Program-made: the position numbers and the translations under genes
The notes under the pieces: model-generated
What the model saw: only the letters and a program-made list of their open reading frames with translations
Databases searched by the model: none
What the model was told of the DNA's origin: nothing
Origin: Epiperipatus broadwayi
Lineage: Eukaryota; Onychophora; Udeonychophora; Euonychophora; Peripatidae
NCBI GenBank assembly: GCA_028023455.1
Contig: JAQFVV010006352.1
Span: forward strand, 2,376,204 to 2,440,203
Direction of reading: 5' to 3'
Length of the DNA: 64,000 bases
Shown here: positions 21,179 to 32,876 of the stretch, piece after piece
Numbering within the stretch: position 1 is the first letter of the stretch
Layout: each line of letters starts with the position of its first letter

Positions 21179-24100
21179 ATAATAAATGTCATGTGTCAAT
21201 TTAAATTAAAAAGCAATAAAGTACATTTCATTGCATAGGAATTGTATAAACATACAAATTTTATAGAATTATTATTTATAAATAATATTATTGTTTAATA
21301 ATTATCTTAGTTCCTTAATTCTTACTTCCACAATCTGGTTAAATTTATTCATGTCTACTAATTATTAGAAGTTAAAAAAATATTTAATATTACAAACTTG
21401 TATGCATTATATCTTAGTGCCAATATTTCATATACTAGTTATTATCTATATTTATATTTCAGTTGATTGACTTTTTAATTTATTTGTTAGTACAGACATT
21501 ACTTAGGATTTGTTGAAGTTAAAATTATGGTTATAACTTTAATCAACTTTTGTGAAGTTTTTGTCTTGGTATTACTAGTTGTAAAATAGCCTTAGTATGT
21601 CATGTCTTGTTTATTATAGTTATTATTATTGTGCTGGATGGAGAAAATGAATTTCCCATTTGTATTGCAATTATCCATGAGTTGATAGTACTTATGTTTC
21701 CAGTGATTGTAATTACATATTTCTAGATACCTATTGTTGTTGTTTTCAGTGAGCTTCTCCATATATTTTCTTGATGCACTAAGATAAATGTCCAGGAATC
21801 TTATTTTGCCTCAAAGGGAGGTGTTAGTTTGGAAACCACTATATTTATGATATATTTATGCTAGTTGCACTATGGAGTTTTCTTTTTTGGTCTATCACTC
21901 ATGAGATTTAATTAAAACTGAATTTTCCACCATAGTAGGTGAGGTTGCATGTCTTTTTATATGTAATATCAAGTTGAGTTTGTTTGAAGGATGTGATTTC
22001 TTTAGAATGCTTAGCTATATTAGTGCTTTAAAGTATTAGAATGTCTGTGTTTTGTGCTATTATGACTTGTAATCATTCACAAACTAACCAACAATATTTT
22101 GTAATTGTAAATGTATAAATGTTTAAGCATATGACTAGTTAGTGTAATCCATACATGTTACATATACGTTATGATCATCTAAAACTTCTCCAATGGAAGT
22201 ATCAATCACTTAGTTCTTTTTAAATGTTTATTTAGATGATTTATATTATGTGGACATTGAATTAATAACTTATTTATATATGTGTGTATTTATGCCATTA
22301 TACAAATCCAAAAATTGCAATTTTAAAATAAAGTTATATAATTTGTTTTTATAAAAAAAATGATTTTGAGTTTTATTTGAGATTTATTAATTAATTAATT
22401 TTTTTCTTTATTTTTAGTATATCAGTTTCAAGCCAGCAAATATAAAAGTATTAAATTCTTAGTAATTTCAATTGAATAAATATATTTTGGATTCAATAAA
22501 ATTTTTTTTGTTCCAAATTATATTTGGTAAATAATTAAGTGTAAATTAAGTTAATCCTGAGAACTAATTAATAATGTATTATAGTCAATGCTGTATATTA
22601 TTGAGTTTATTTGTATAGTTAGCCAAAATAACATTATATTTTTAGTCAATTAATGATTTTTGATTATATATAGAATTTCAAATTATATTTTTCATTATAA
22701 AAGTTGCTCAACAATTTAGGCTATATTATCATTTGTTTATATCATATATTATTATTTCACTACAATGGGCATACCATCATTTGGGTGTAGTTAATTAATG
22801 ATTTCAATTACAATTATCATCAACTTAGGCTCAGGTTTGTATTGTTTTTAATATAGAAAGAATATTTACCCAAAATATTACATTTTATCATAGAAAAAAA
22901 AGTGTTAAATATTTATTAATAATGATATTTATCATTTTGCCCTTTTTTAAATTCCTTTCAAAAAGTACAATTTTAAACTGATGAAACAACTTTATAGCCT
23001 GAATTGCTTCTATGACCTATATTTTAACGGTAAATAATGCTGGAAGCTGGCTCATCAAATGTTCCACGTATTTGGGTAGAAAAACTACAGTATGTATAAA
23101 GATAATGGTAAGTGAGGTTGGCTTTCCTTATTTAATATTTTCTACGAATTGATCAAGCCAAAAACTGCAACCATAGATAATATATCAATAATAATAGTTC
23201 ACTTCTGGTTAGTTAAATATATAAAAGATAAAACATATTTATATCTAAGACTCTTCTATTACTTATGTGTGTATTTCAAATAGACATCGAAAATGAAAAG
23301 GGCATTTTATTGATCTCGAAATATATTTAGAGTCAGTAATCCTAAAGTTTCTTTTAATGTAAATATTATCCTTCTCCTTTTTATATTACAATGTTATAAT
23401 ATCTAGTAATAATTTAATATAGCTAGGCAAAAGAAAATATTAGTGTATGCATATTTAATATGTTACGATAAATATCAAAATGCTATAGCGAATCTAATAC
23501 GTGTGACCATAAATCAATGATAAGTGTCAATCTTGTAAAGAAAATACACAAAAACCAAAATTAATAAAAATTCTATACATTTTATTGACATTTAAGTGAT
23601 TTCATATTATCATGAATAACAACCATATTTATGAAGTTTTTACAATTTTTCAAAGTATTGAAGAAAAGTTTAAAAAATCCCAAATATAATGGTGCTATTT
23701 ATATTCAGCGTTATTGTCTGTACGGTAAAAAAAATATTGTAATAATAATTTATAAAAGAATATTATAATTATTAGCTAATAAAATAAATAACTAACTTAC
23801 AATAGTTTCTATACATATTTCGCAGATAAAAGTTTTTTTTTTAATAATACATCGAACTTAACTACTGATACAAAATATAATATAGGAAGCTTTTAATCAA
23901 ACTAATTTAGGATCATAAGTAAATAGCTGATTTAATAAGATGCAAAAGTAAAGTAAATATAATACTACATATATTCATGTATATTCATTATTTAACATAT
24001 AATAAAAGGAATTTTACCATATGTTACATAAAAAAAAAAAAAAAAACGAAATGGATACGCAATGAGACGAATTCGTATCTCTCAGATAAAAAAAAATGTA

Positions 24101-25502
24101 ATAAAAGGAAATCACCATTTCATATACAAATAAAATAAATATATATTATTGCGTATGACACGCTACGTATACCATAGTCACTATGTAAATTATTCTTGGA
24201 ACAAACTAGAGTAACCAATGTCTTACTTTTAGTACTTGTACCCCTAACGACTCACTAAATATCAACATGATTATTTTTACTCTGGAATGACTTATTTATT
24301 AGATCTAAGAGAAAAAATATACAGCAACAATTTATAATAAAATTATTATTAATGGAAATAATGCCTTCATTTCTTTTTAAATCTAAAGTCCTAAAATCAA
24401 AATTAATTTGAATCTAATTTTCAGGGGTTTCTGAGTGATATTTGTTGTTAAAATAACAAGATTACTACAGAATATTCATCTTGGTTAAAATTTTTAAAAG
24501 TTCTAGATAAAAGTCTATTTATACGATTCCAGGTGGATGTAAAATTTAAGAATTATTGGAAATATAATGGACTTGAAATGTCTTTGCTATTGCTGACATG
24601 GAAATTGATCTTGGGGATGCTGGAATATTTCCCAATTTTTTTTGTTCGCCAGTCCATTGGCTGGACCTCCCTAAAGACTACTGTTTATAGGTGAAATGCA
24701 GCACTCCATATCAACTATTTTGAGCCCCTAAGTTGTCTGCATAAAATTGTAACAGGATATCTATTCTTGTGTATGGTCAAGCCATAGAAATGTGATGGAC
24801 CAGATCCCCCACTACAGAAGAGGGAGAGTGCATCTTATTACAGTCATATCTAGGGTCTTCAATAGGATTCATAGATTGACATGATGAAATATCTAACCAA
24901 AGATTGTATCTGATTCAAAGGGCTAGCTCTAATTTAGCTATAATATTAAAACACAATTTAGGCCGATTCATCCATATCTCATCCCTCTTTCAGATCCTAT
25001 TATGTCTTGGTGTTCAAACCCAGGGATAGATTTGCCTTTGATTCTCTTCATGGATGAATTTCACTCAGAATGACAATTATCTAACTTCTATATAGGTTTG
25101 TATTGGCTTTTATTAATTAACCCTACTAATGAACCATTATATATTTATATGGAGAAAATGTGTGTGGTATATGTCTAGGCAATCAAATAAATGGATGGAT
25201 GGGTGTATGAATGATTTTGATAAACTAGAGATCAATGAATATTTAAATCAAAACAAGAGCTTTTATTGATAACAAGTGAAATTAAAAATTATTTAACAAT
25301 AGTAACAAAAAATATGTAATTCTGTGTGTTGAGCATGCAACTCTACCATATCTTATTCAAATGTATTTACTATTCCATCCATTTCCATGGTAGAATTATA
25401 TAATTCAACATTTACTATTTATACAATAAGTTAAGTAAGATAAAACAAAAATCATTATTAAATTAATTAATGATGAAGCTGGCTAACTAACATAATTTTC
25501 CA
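21179..25502. other. AT-rich intron sequence, with a less AT-rich patch at 24600-25180
   Basis: No supportable gene. The patch at about 24600-25180 is noticeably less AT-rich, with blocks such as GCCAGTCCATTGGCTGGACC. This looks like an inserted sequence, but I recognise no element and no clean reading frame in it. Confidence 0.5.
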
Positions 25503-25575
25503 CGAATATATATATATATATATATAATCGTGACATAATATTTCCACGAATATATATATATATATATATAATCAT
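25503..25575. repeat. Tandem duplication with (TA)n cores
   Basis: TTCCACGAA plus a TA tract plus ATAATC occurs twice with a period near 52 bp, at the left edge of the hammerhead array. Confidence 0.85.
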
Positions 25576-25669
25576 GTCAGATGTCACATTACATAATTTA
25601 ATAAGCTTTTATCTACAAATATTATATATAGAGCTCACAAAACAAGCCCTTAACAAGCTTTGTAGAGTA

Positions 25670-25706
25670 CCCCAAACTCTTTCTACTACTGGTGACCTCA
25701 GTGAGA
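25670..25706 (-). ncRNA. Hammerhead motif 6 (family 2, degenerate)
   Basis: CUGAGGU replaces CUGAnGA (A9 changed), and the stem III/GUC region reads GAGUUU. GAAA and the general outline remain. Predicted inactive. Confidence 0.7.
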
Positions 25707-26042
25707 TGCTAGAATATTCAATCACAAGATTAAAAATACCAGGACCATCCCAGCACTTTATGTAATGTATAACTATTAAGTAGAAAATCTGAAATTTTCA
25801 GACATCCATATGTCTTCCAATCCAGGTATCTAACTTAAATAGACCATATGGGATGGAACTAAGTTCACATACATCATATATTAATAGCTTTAACAATATA
25901 AAATTGCCAAATAGCAAAAAATAAAATTACAAAAAAATCAAATAAGAGGTCACATGATCTAATTTAATAAGCTTGTATTTCCAAATGTTATATATAGTGC
26001 TTGCAAAATAAGCTCATAACCAGCTTTGTAGAATACCCCAAA

Positions 26043-26080
26043 CCTCAGACCAGTTTCTTCAACTGGAATTCTTAGTGAGG
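26043..26080 (-). ncRNA. Hammerhead motif 7 (family 2, G5 lost)
   Basis: Stem I CCUCA/UGAGG pairs perfectly; GAAA, the two-pair stem III and GUC are intact. The core reads CUAAGAA instead of CUGAnGA, so it is predicted inactive. Confidence 0.78.
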
Positions 26081-26265
26081 TGCTAGGATATTTAATCACT
26101 AGATTGGTGTATTTGAACTTAGTTCAGTCCCATATGGCTATTTAAGTTAGATAGCTGGATTGGAAGATATATGGATGTCTTAAAATTGCAGATTTTCTAC
26201 TTAATAGTTATACATTAGATAAAATGCTGGATTGTATTTTTAATCTAATGATTAAATATTATACC

Positions 26266-26304
26266 ATGTCACTGAAGATTCCAATAGCAAAAATTGGTTT
26301 GATG
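26266..26304 (+). ncRNA. Hammerhead motif 8 (family 2, G12 lost)
   Basis: CUGAAGA is at 26272-26278. Stem II is weakened, AAAA stands in place of GAAA, and the cleavage triplet is GUU. Predicted inactive. Confidence 0.75.
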
Positions 26305-26646
26305 TTGGAAGTATTCTACAAAGCTTGTTAGAAGCTTGTTTTGTGAGCTCTATATATAACATTTATAAATACAAGCTTATTAAATTAGGTTATGTAACAT
26401 CTAATTTGATTTTTTTGTAATTTTATTTTTTGCTATGGTAGATGTGATGATTTTATATTTCTAAAGCTATTGATATATGGTGTATCTGAACTTAGTTCAG
26501 TCCCATATGGCTATTTAAGCTAGATAGCTGGATTGGAAGACATATGGATGTCTGAAAATTTCAGATTTTCTACTTAATAGTTATACATTAGATAAAATGC
26601 TGGGCTTGTTCTGGCATTTTTAATCTAATGATTGAATAACCTAGCA

Positions 26647-26684
26647 CCTCACTGAGGATGCCAGTAGCAGAAATCAGTCTGAAG
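26647..26684 (+). ncRNA. Hammerhead motif 9 (family 2, core intact)
   Basis: CCUCA at 26647-26651, CUGAGGA at 26652-26658, stem II UGC-CAGUA-GCA at 26659-26669, GAAA at 26670-26673, a short stem III, and GUC at 26677-26679. Predicted cleavage is after 26679. Stem I pairs four of five positions with UGAAG. All core residues are kept, so residual activity is plausible. Confidence 0.84.
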
Positions 26685-26998
26685 TTGGAGGTATTCTACA
26701 AAGCTTGTTAAGAGCTTGTTTTGCAAGCTCACTCTCTCTCTATTATATATATCATCATCATCAACCATTATCAATCCACTGCAGGATGAAGGTCTCTCCA
26801 AGTTTAATCCATCTTCTCTGATCTTTAGCTTCTCTTCTCCACATCACCCCTGCACACTTTCTTATTTCATCCATCCATCTCACATGTGGTCTCTTTCTGG
26901 GTCTTTTACAATCTCTTGGAATCCAGTTTAAAATTTCAATTGTCCATCTATTATCATCTCTTCTAACAATATGTCCAGCCCAACTCCACTTCAATCTT

Positions 26999-27562
26999 TT
27001 AATTTTTTTCAATGAGGTCAGTAACACCTGTTTGTTCTCTTACCCATACATTGCATTTTCGATCTCTTCTTGTTACTCCCAACATGCATCTCTCCATACT
27101 TCTTTGAGTGGTCTGAAGTCTCTGTATTGCTCTTCTATTAAGTGTCCAAGTCTCAGATCTATAAGTAAGAACTGGTAAAACACATTTGTTAAAAACCTTC
27201 CTTTTCAAACACATAGGCATATTTCCTTTTAGTATCAAGTTATTTCTACCAAAAGCACTCCAACCAAGTTTAATTCTATGATTAATTTCTTCCATTATGT
27301 TTCCATCTGTATTAATAATCTGACCAAGGTATTTATAACTGTTAACTTCTTCTAATTCATCATATACAATCTTTATTTTCATATTTTGAGCAAATCGATT
27401 AAACATTACTTTAGTCCTTTTAACAATTATCTTTAGTTTTACTTTCCTACTTTCATCTGATAATTCCTGCAACATATCCTGCAGCTCTGAAGCATTATTT
27501 GCAAAAACAACTACATCATCTGTGAAATCTAAATGACTTAAATAATCTCCATTTACTTTCAC
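26999..27562 (-). pseudogene. RT FADD and C-terminal segment of RTE copy 2
   Basis: Open for 187 codons. Begins at VNGDYLSHLDF, has FTDD in place of FADD, then the thumb (YKYLGQIINTDG) and the RTE block SETWTLNRRAIQRLQTTQRS. Continues after a shift at 27027-26761 with WAGHIVRRDDNRW. Confidence 0.9.
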
Positions 27563-27885
27563 TCATTTAGTTTCCCATTTTAATCCAAAAAATACTTCTT
27601 GCAGCACTGCTGTAAAAAGTTTTGGAGATATGGAGTCACCTTGTCTTACACCTTTCTCAATGTTGACTTTCCCAGAATCATTATGTAATCTAATTGTTGC
27701 TGTTTCATTTTTATAAATATTCTTCAAAATATGACAATATCCAGGATCTATACCTTGATGATCCAATGCTTTAATCACTGAAGAAATATTTATAAAATCA
27801 AATGCCTTTTCATAATCTACAAATCCAAAACATAATGACAACTTATATTCATTCGTCCTTTCTATAACTTCTCTCAACACCTGGA
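27563..27885 (-). pseudogene. RT palm segment of RTE copy 2
   Basis: Carries the RT block FVDYEKAFDFINISS and the GVRQGDSISPKLFT block (RT motif B, normally preceding FADD). Ends at an in-frame TGA near 27560 where other copies read Gly. Confidence 0.9.
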
Positions 27886-28131
27886 TATGATCTACTGTAC
27901 TAAAACCACTTTTAAATCCAGCTTGTTCTCTTGGTTGGTGGAAATCTAATGTTCTCTGTAGACGAGTTGTAATTATCTTGGTAAAATTTTTATATAAAAC
28001 CGATAAAAGGCTGATAGGTCTGTAATTTCTAATATCTTCTTTATCACCTTTTTTAAATATTAATATTATTACTGCATTCTTCCAATCATCCGGTACATCT
28101 TTATCATTTAGACATTTGGTATATAACTTTG

Positions 28132-29589
28132 CTAAAAAAATTTCTGTTTCTTCACCTGCTTCTTTAATATATTAATTATAATTCCATAATTACCTGGAGC
28201 CTTTCCTTTCTTCATACATTTAATTGCATACCTCACTTCTTCATTTAAAATTCTGGGTAATTCGGAAGATGTAATAGATATAGGAGGTACTTGTTCTTTA
28301 TTACTATATAATTCTTGATAAAAATTTTCTACCAATTTCATGATGTCATCTCTCTTTTTAATAACAATTCCCTCTTTTTTTCTTATTGCAGATATAAATT
28401 TCCTACCAATACCAATATGTTGTTTTACATTCTTAAGACTTTTATTTTCTTCTACAGCTTTCCTTGCTAGTTCACAGTTATACTTTCTTATATCATTTTC
28501 AACTCTTTTCCGCACCATTTTACAAAATTCGAGATATTCAATTCTTTTTAATGCATCATTTTTGTATATCTTCATATTCCTTCTTTTCTTCATAAATTCT
28601 CTAGTCTCAGTAGAAATTTTATTGGTCAATTGCTGCTTTTTTCTACCAGCTATTTTTGTTGCAGTTTTTAAAAGTGTACCAGTTATTTTCATATTAATTT
28701 CATTCAAATCTGAATCATGTTCAAAATCTACTAATACTTGAAACCGATTTGTAAGTTCTAATTTAAATTCATTAGAATGTTTCTGAAGATTAGGAATATC
28801 AACTGTAAATATTGTTTTTCTTAATAATTTTTGTCTCTCTAGTTTCACATTAACACGTATCTTACACCTTTCTAATCGATGATCACTTCCTGTGTTAAAT
28901 TTATTAAGAACATTACAATCTTGAAATATGTATTTTTGGTTAGTCAAAATATAATCCAATTCTGCTGTACCTTCATTTGGATGCTTCCATGTCCATTTCC
29001 TTTTAACATTTTTCTCAAAAAAAGAATTCATAATATAAAGTTTTTCTTTTTCTGCAAACTCCACAAGTCTATGTCCTCTCTCATTTCTATTACCATAACC
29101 AAAATTACCTACAGCACTTTCATCTTTCATTTGTTTACCAATTCTAGCATTAAAGTCTCCCATAACAATTTTAAAATGTTGTTTACTCTGATCAAAAGCC
29201 TTTTGTACATCCATATAAAAATCTTCTACTACTTCATCTCTATGAGAACTTGTTGGGGCATAAACCTGAATTATCTGCATTTGGTATCTGCTATTAAGTT
29301 GTATAACTAATCTTGCCACTCTGTCCGATACACCATCAATCTCCACAATATTGTTCTTCCACTTTTTATTTATAATGAATCCTACTCCACTTGTATTTCC
29401 AATATTTGTGCCTTTATAACAGAGTATATGTCCACTTTTTAAATCAATTGTTTCTTCACCTTTTCTTCTAACTTCACAAAGTCCAATAATGTCCCATTTA
29501 ATATAAGAGAGTTCTTCTTCTAATTCTTGCAATCTTCCTTCACTTGAAAGTGATATGCAGTTGTAAGTACCTAAATAAAAAGTCGTCAT
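28132..29589 (-). CDS. RTE endonuclease ORF with start of reverse transcriptase
   Basis: An open frame of about 485 codons from the ATG at 29589, inside RTE copy 2. The N-terminal 230 residues are an APE-type endonuclease that nicks target DNA: LGTYNC, GLCEVRRKG, VYAPTSS, GDFNARIG (near residue 145), LDYIL and GSDHRL are all present, including the usual catalytic Asn, Glu, Asp and His positions. A Lys-rich linker and the start of RT (KCMKKGKAPGN) follow. The frame then leaves the RT because of a shift at the 3' end. In the intact ancestor this would run on as one endonuclease-RT polyprotein. The endonuclease alone could still be translated, though nothing shows that it is. Confidence 0.9.
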   Translation of the reverse strand: MTTFYLGTYNCISLSSEGRLQELEEELSYIKWDIIGLCEVRRKGEETIDLKSGHILCYKGTNIGNTSGVGFIINKKWKNNIVEIDGVSDRVARLVIQLNSRYQMQIIQVYAPTSSHRDEVVEDFYMDVQKAFDQSKQHFKIVMGDFNARIGKQMKDESAVGNFGYGNRNERGHRLVEFAEKEKLYIMNSFFEKNVKRKWTWKHPNEGTAELDYILTNQKYIFQDCNVLNKFNTGSDHRLERCKIRVNVKLERQKLLRKTIFTVDIPNLQKHSNEFKLELTNRFQVLVDFEHDSDLNEINMKITGTLLKTATKIAGRKKQQLTNKISTETREFMKKRRNMKIYKNDALKRIEYLEFCKMVRKRVENDIRKYNCELARKAVEENKSLKNVKQHIGIGRKFISAIRKKEGIVIKKRDDIMKLVENFYQELYSNKEQVPPISITSSELPRILNEEVRYAIKCMKKGKAPGNYGIIINILKKQVKKQKFF

Positions 29590-29696
29590 CAAATGGCAGC
29601 CTGGGTCTGCAATCAGGGGATTCTTAGCACCCTCCGCCTTCGGCCACCAACCACTGCCTTGGTTGGTAACTTTACAGCCTTCTGGGAATAAGGGCC

Positions 29697-29700
29697 ATAT

Positions 29701-29740
<40 letters not shown>

Positions 29741-31181
29741 CTTTGTTCTCCAACTTCAAATGTATATAATATTTAATTTTTATTTTTTTTAGTTGAATAG
29801 TACAATTTCTATTAGACAAATGTTACTGGGAATAGATGCTTATTATGGTTACTTTGAAATCAATAGAAAATCTTATAAATAAAACTAAAAAAATTGAACA
29901 AAAAACTTTTCTTTCTTGTTTTTGCTTTAAACTGAAACACATATAACATTTTATCCTAAAAATAGATCATTCACAAAATAAATAAATACATGCCTTGGTT
30001 GGCAGACCAAACTTGGGGCCAGCTGAGGATATAGGAAGAGATTTTTTTACCATTGATCCCTTGGCTGTCCTACTAAGACATTTAAGATAGACTTGAAATT
30101 CTTATCTAAGTTTATCAATTGATTGTAATTGATACCATGATCATGTATTTCCTGTTAGCTATAATTGTCGTTTCATGTAATTATGCTAATTTAATACTAG
30201 TTTGTCTATACTTTGGGTGAACTTTTTAAAGAAACTGTTTTTTTTAATTTCTTTATATATGGTTTCATATCTTTGTCATTATCATAGTACATGAACCAGT
30301 TGTTTGTGATCTGAAGGGTAAATTAGCTTCCTGGATGCACAATTTTTCTAATTTAATGAATGATTTTTATTGAGCTGACATCCTCATTCCTCTTGATGTA
30401 ATTATTGTAAACAGTCTCATGACTAGTATCAGTTTTCACTGTTTCTGGTTTTTCCTATTGACATCGTTATCCTTTTATCTCAATGTTATGCTGTATACTA
30501 CTAGAATTAAATTAATTTCTATATTTCTAATTACTTACTTTCATATTATGCTTTGATCTTTAGTGGTTTTTACTAACATTTACACTGCTACAATTGTCAC
30601 ACTTAATTTATATTTATTCCAGAATGCTGGAATTGCTCCAAATTGTATGGTCCATAATCAGAATTTGAATAATCGATGTAATGGTTGGGATTATATGTTT
30701 TTTACCCAATATAGATTTATAGTTAATTGCTTTTCTTGTATTATGCCATGATTGTGAATAAAGTATATTTTGAAAGATCAAATGGAGAAATAAAAATTAG
30801 CATTATCTTCCCATTAACTGGAACAGATTATCGATAAAATTTGGTGGGAAATAACAAATTTATTGTAAAAAAAAATCATCAAAATTGCTTCATTATGCAA
30901 ACCATCAGATTGTTCTTTAAAGATCAAATTCAAAGATCAGAAGATATACAATAGTCATATTTACTGGACTGTGTGATTTTATTAGATCGATTGATTAAAT
31001 TTTTGTAAGATATGAATCACTTTAATCTTCATCGTATCGCTCTATATAAAAAGCTAGTGTATCTTTATTCATTTTGTTTTTTAATAATACTTGCTTATAA
31101 AAGGATAATTCTTCATAATATTTTAAATATAATATAATACGTATATGTATAATCTCATATGAACCTAATTATTATTATTTA
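29697..31181. other. (TA)n(TG)n tract then AT-rich intron sequence
   Basis: 29698-29740 is a compound TA/TG microsatellite at the RTE 5' edge. The rest shows no supportable gene or repeat. Confidence 0.6.
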
Positions 31182-31244
31182 AAGGAAAATTGAAATATAT
31201 ATATATAAAATAAAGGAAAATTGAAATATATATATATAAAATAT
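31182..31244. repeat. Short tandem duplication
   Basis: AAAGGAAAATTGAAATAT plus a TA core occurs twice with a period near 33 bp. Confidence 0.85.
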
Positions 31245-31435
31245 CAGAATCGACAAAATCTACTTTTAATTTAAAGTTTTTATGCACTTATTTTATTTTC
31301 GCTGGGACAAAGTCATATTATTCGTTTTGTAGTTGAAAATAGAGACATTAGAATTGTGATGCAATACTGAAAATATAGTATGTAAAACTTTTCTTTAGGT
31401 TGTTTATTTATATTTGTCATTAATATAAATATACA

Positions 31436-31745
31436 TTAATCAAGTTGAGTCATATATCACATGACTTATATAGCTTGCATTTACAAATATGTAAAATAAA
31501 GAATGTTCTAATAGCTCTAAACATGCTTATTTTTTTTAATGATAAATGCTGCATTCGAAATTTTATCCCCATCCCTAAACTGATTTCGAGTTATAACTCT
31601 CATCAGTAACAAGTTAGGACACCAGATTCAAAATACCAACTCAAGCTAAGCCTTTATCTAATATTTAATTCTTAAAAAGAAAATCTGAAATTTTCAAACA
31701 TCTACATGTCTTTAAATTCAGCCCTCCAACTGAAATAATCATATA
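31436..31745 (-). mobile_element. Single hammerhead unit, diverged family 1
   Basis: A solitary unit with the family 1 blocks (GCTTGCATTTACAAATATG, TTTAAATTCAGC) and one ribozyme motif on the minus strand. Ends in a TA tract. No coding capacity. Confidence 0.8.
31572..31611 (-). ncRNA. Hammerhead ribozyme motif 5 (core intact, new stem II)
   Basis: CUGAUGA at 31606-31600. Stem II is a perfect GAGUU-AU-AACUC hairpin (31599-31588) that differs in sequence from the other family members yet stays paired. GAAA is at 31587-31584, then the cleavage triplet GUU. Stem I pairing is weak (UUGUUA with UAGGGA). Core residues are complete. Confidence 0.8.
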
Positions 31746-32876
31746 TATATATATATATTGTCTATTTCCCTTTAACATGTAAAAATTATTGACAAATTAT
31801 ATATATATATAGTTTTTAATTTACATACTAAATGTAAGAGAGGAACGTTTTTCGTAAATTTAAAGTTATATCTTCTAGTATGGTAACTATTATTTTAATT
31901 TAAACATTCAATTATTTTTATTGATTATAAATTACCTTCAAATACACCATTTATATTATAATTTCAAAAGATTATATCGCAACAAATATTTATTTTACTT
32001 TGTTCTTATTAATTGATATTAATAAATAAGTCGATTCATTTTTATCTATGCACATTTTTTTATTAATTATATCTTATATGGATTTGTAAAAGAAGATATA
32101 TTTTGAACTCTCTTATATTTTTTAAAGTATGAACGTCCGGCAACATATTTGTGATCTATATACATATGTTTAGTATTTATTATTAAATAAATAGAGATTG
32201 ATAGTCGGTTATATATGTAAGTATAAACTAATGTTAATTGATGATTTACTGTACATTGAATTACGTCGTATGTGTACATATCGATTTTTACGATCTATTC
32301 ATTATTTTTTTATTATATAATTGATACTTATTAACTAATAAATTTGAATTTAAATCATCTAATTATTTCTGATATCAACAGTGCAATATAAATTTATTTC
32401 TTGATAACATTGTAGACAGAAAAGATAAACTGTCTATATCATAAAATCAATTTAAAACAATTATATCATATAATCCAAAAATCAAATTCCAAGATTATTA
32501 GGTAGGCAAAGGTATACATTTTTTTTTGATTGAATTCTATCATTATCTGATTAGATATAAACTTTATATGATAATCATAATTAAATATTTACGTATTTAT
32601 CTAAATTATTATTGTAGATAATTGCAGCATTATGTTCATGGTTGATCATAAAGATCTTAATCTTAGTTATAAAGTTGATGGTAGTATATTTCGTTGTCAT
32701 AAATCAGAATGATTTGCTTTAATTTAAGTTTAATTGTGGTGAATTGTCAATGCAATTAACTATTAAATTTTAATATTCCTACTTAATAAATGCCAACAAC
32801 TATTTTTTATATGTTTTAATTGTTATAATATAGAGTTTTAATAATATAGAAAAATTAAAACAAATTGATGTGATTA
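31746..32876. other. AT-rich intron sequence, nothing identified
   Basis: No supportable feature apart from short TA tracts near 31741-31760 and 31798-31811. Confidence 0.6.

Larger units (their letters stand above)
25573..26745. mobile_element. Family 2 hammerhead array: two tandem dimers, head to head
   Basis: Four units with one hammerhead motif each: two on the minus strand (about 25670 and 26043, period about 366 bp) and two on the plus strand (about 26266 and 26647, period about 380 bp). Orientation switches near 26105. Shared blocks include AACAAGCTTTGTAGA, AGTAGAAAATCTGAAATTTT and TTCAGTCCCATATGGCT, each found on both arms. No protein is encoded. Tandem monomers of under 400 bp delimited by type I hammerheads are the known design of animal retrozymes and of Penelope-like terminal repeats. 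The array ends at a (CT)n/(TA)n patch that joins the 3' tail of an RTE. Confidence 0.82.
26752..29696 (-). pseudogene. RTE-type non-LTR retroposon, full length but broken (copy 2)
   Basis: A complete RTE by its ends. The 5' terminus GGCCCTTATTCCC at 29696 is shared with copy 3, and the 3' terminus has the TGATGAT tail. The length of about 2.95 kb is usual for RTE. Order on the minus strand: a short leader, the APE-like endonuclease, a basic linker, reverse transcriptase and the RTE C-terminal block. The frame is broken near 28130 (shift inside the RT N-terminus), at about 27560 (in-frame TGA where Gly is expected) and near 27000 (shift). The catalytic FADD box reads FTDD at about 27515-27526. 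The element is therefore not autonomous now. It lies sense within the SLC5A C-D intron. Confidence 0.95.

Noticed and set aside
28340-29310. Plus-strand open frames of 133 and 143 codons
   Set aside because: They are the complements of the RTE endonuclease ORF; the same shadow frames occur over copy 3 at 43008-43409 and 43546-43815.
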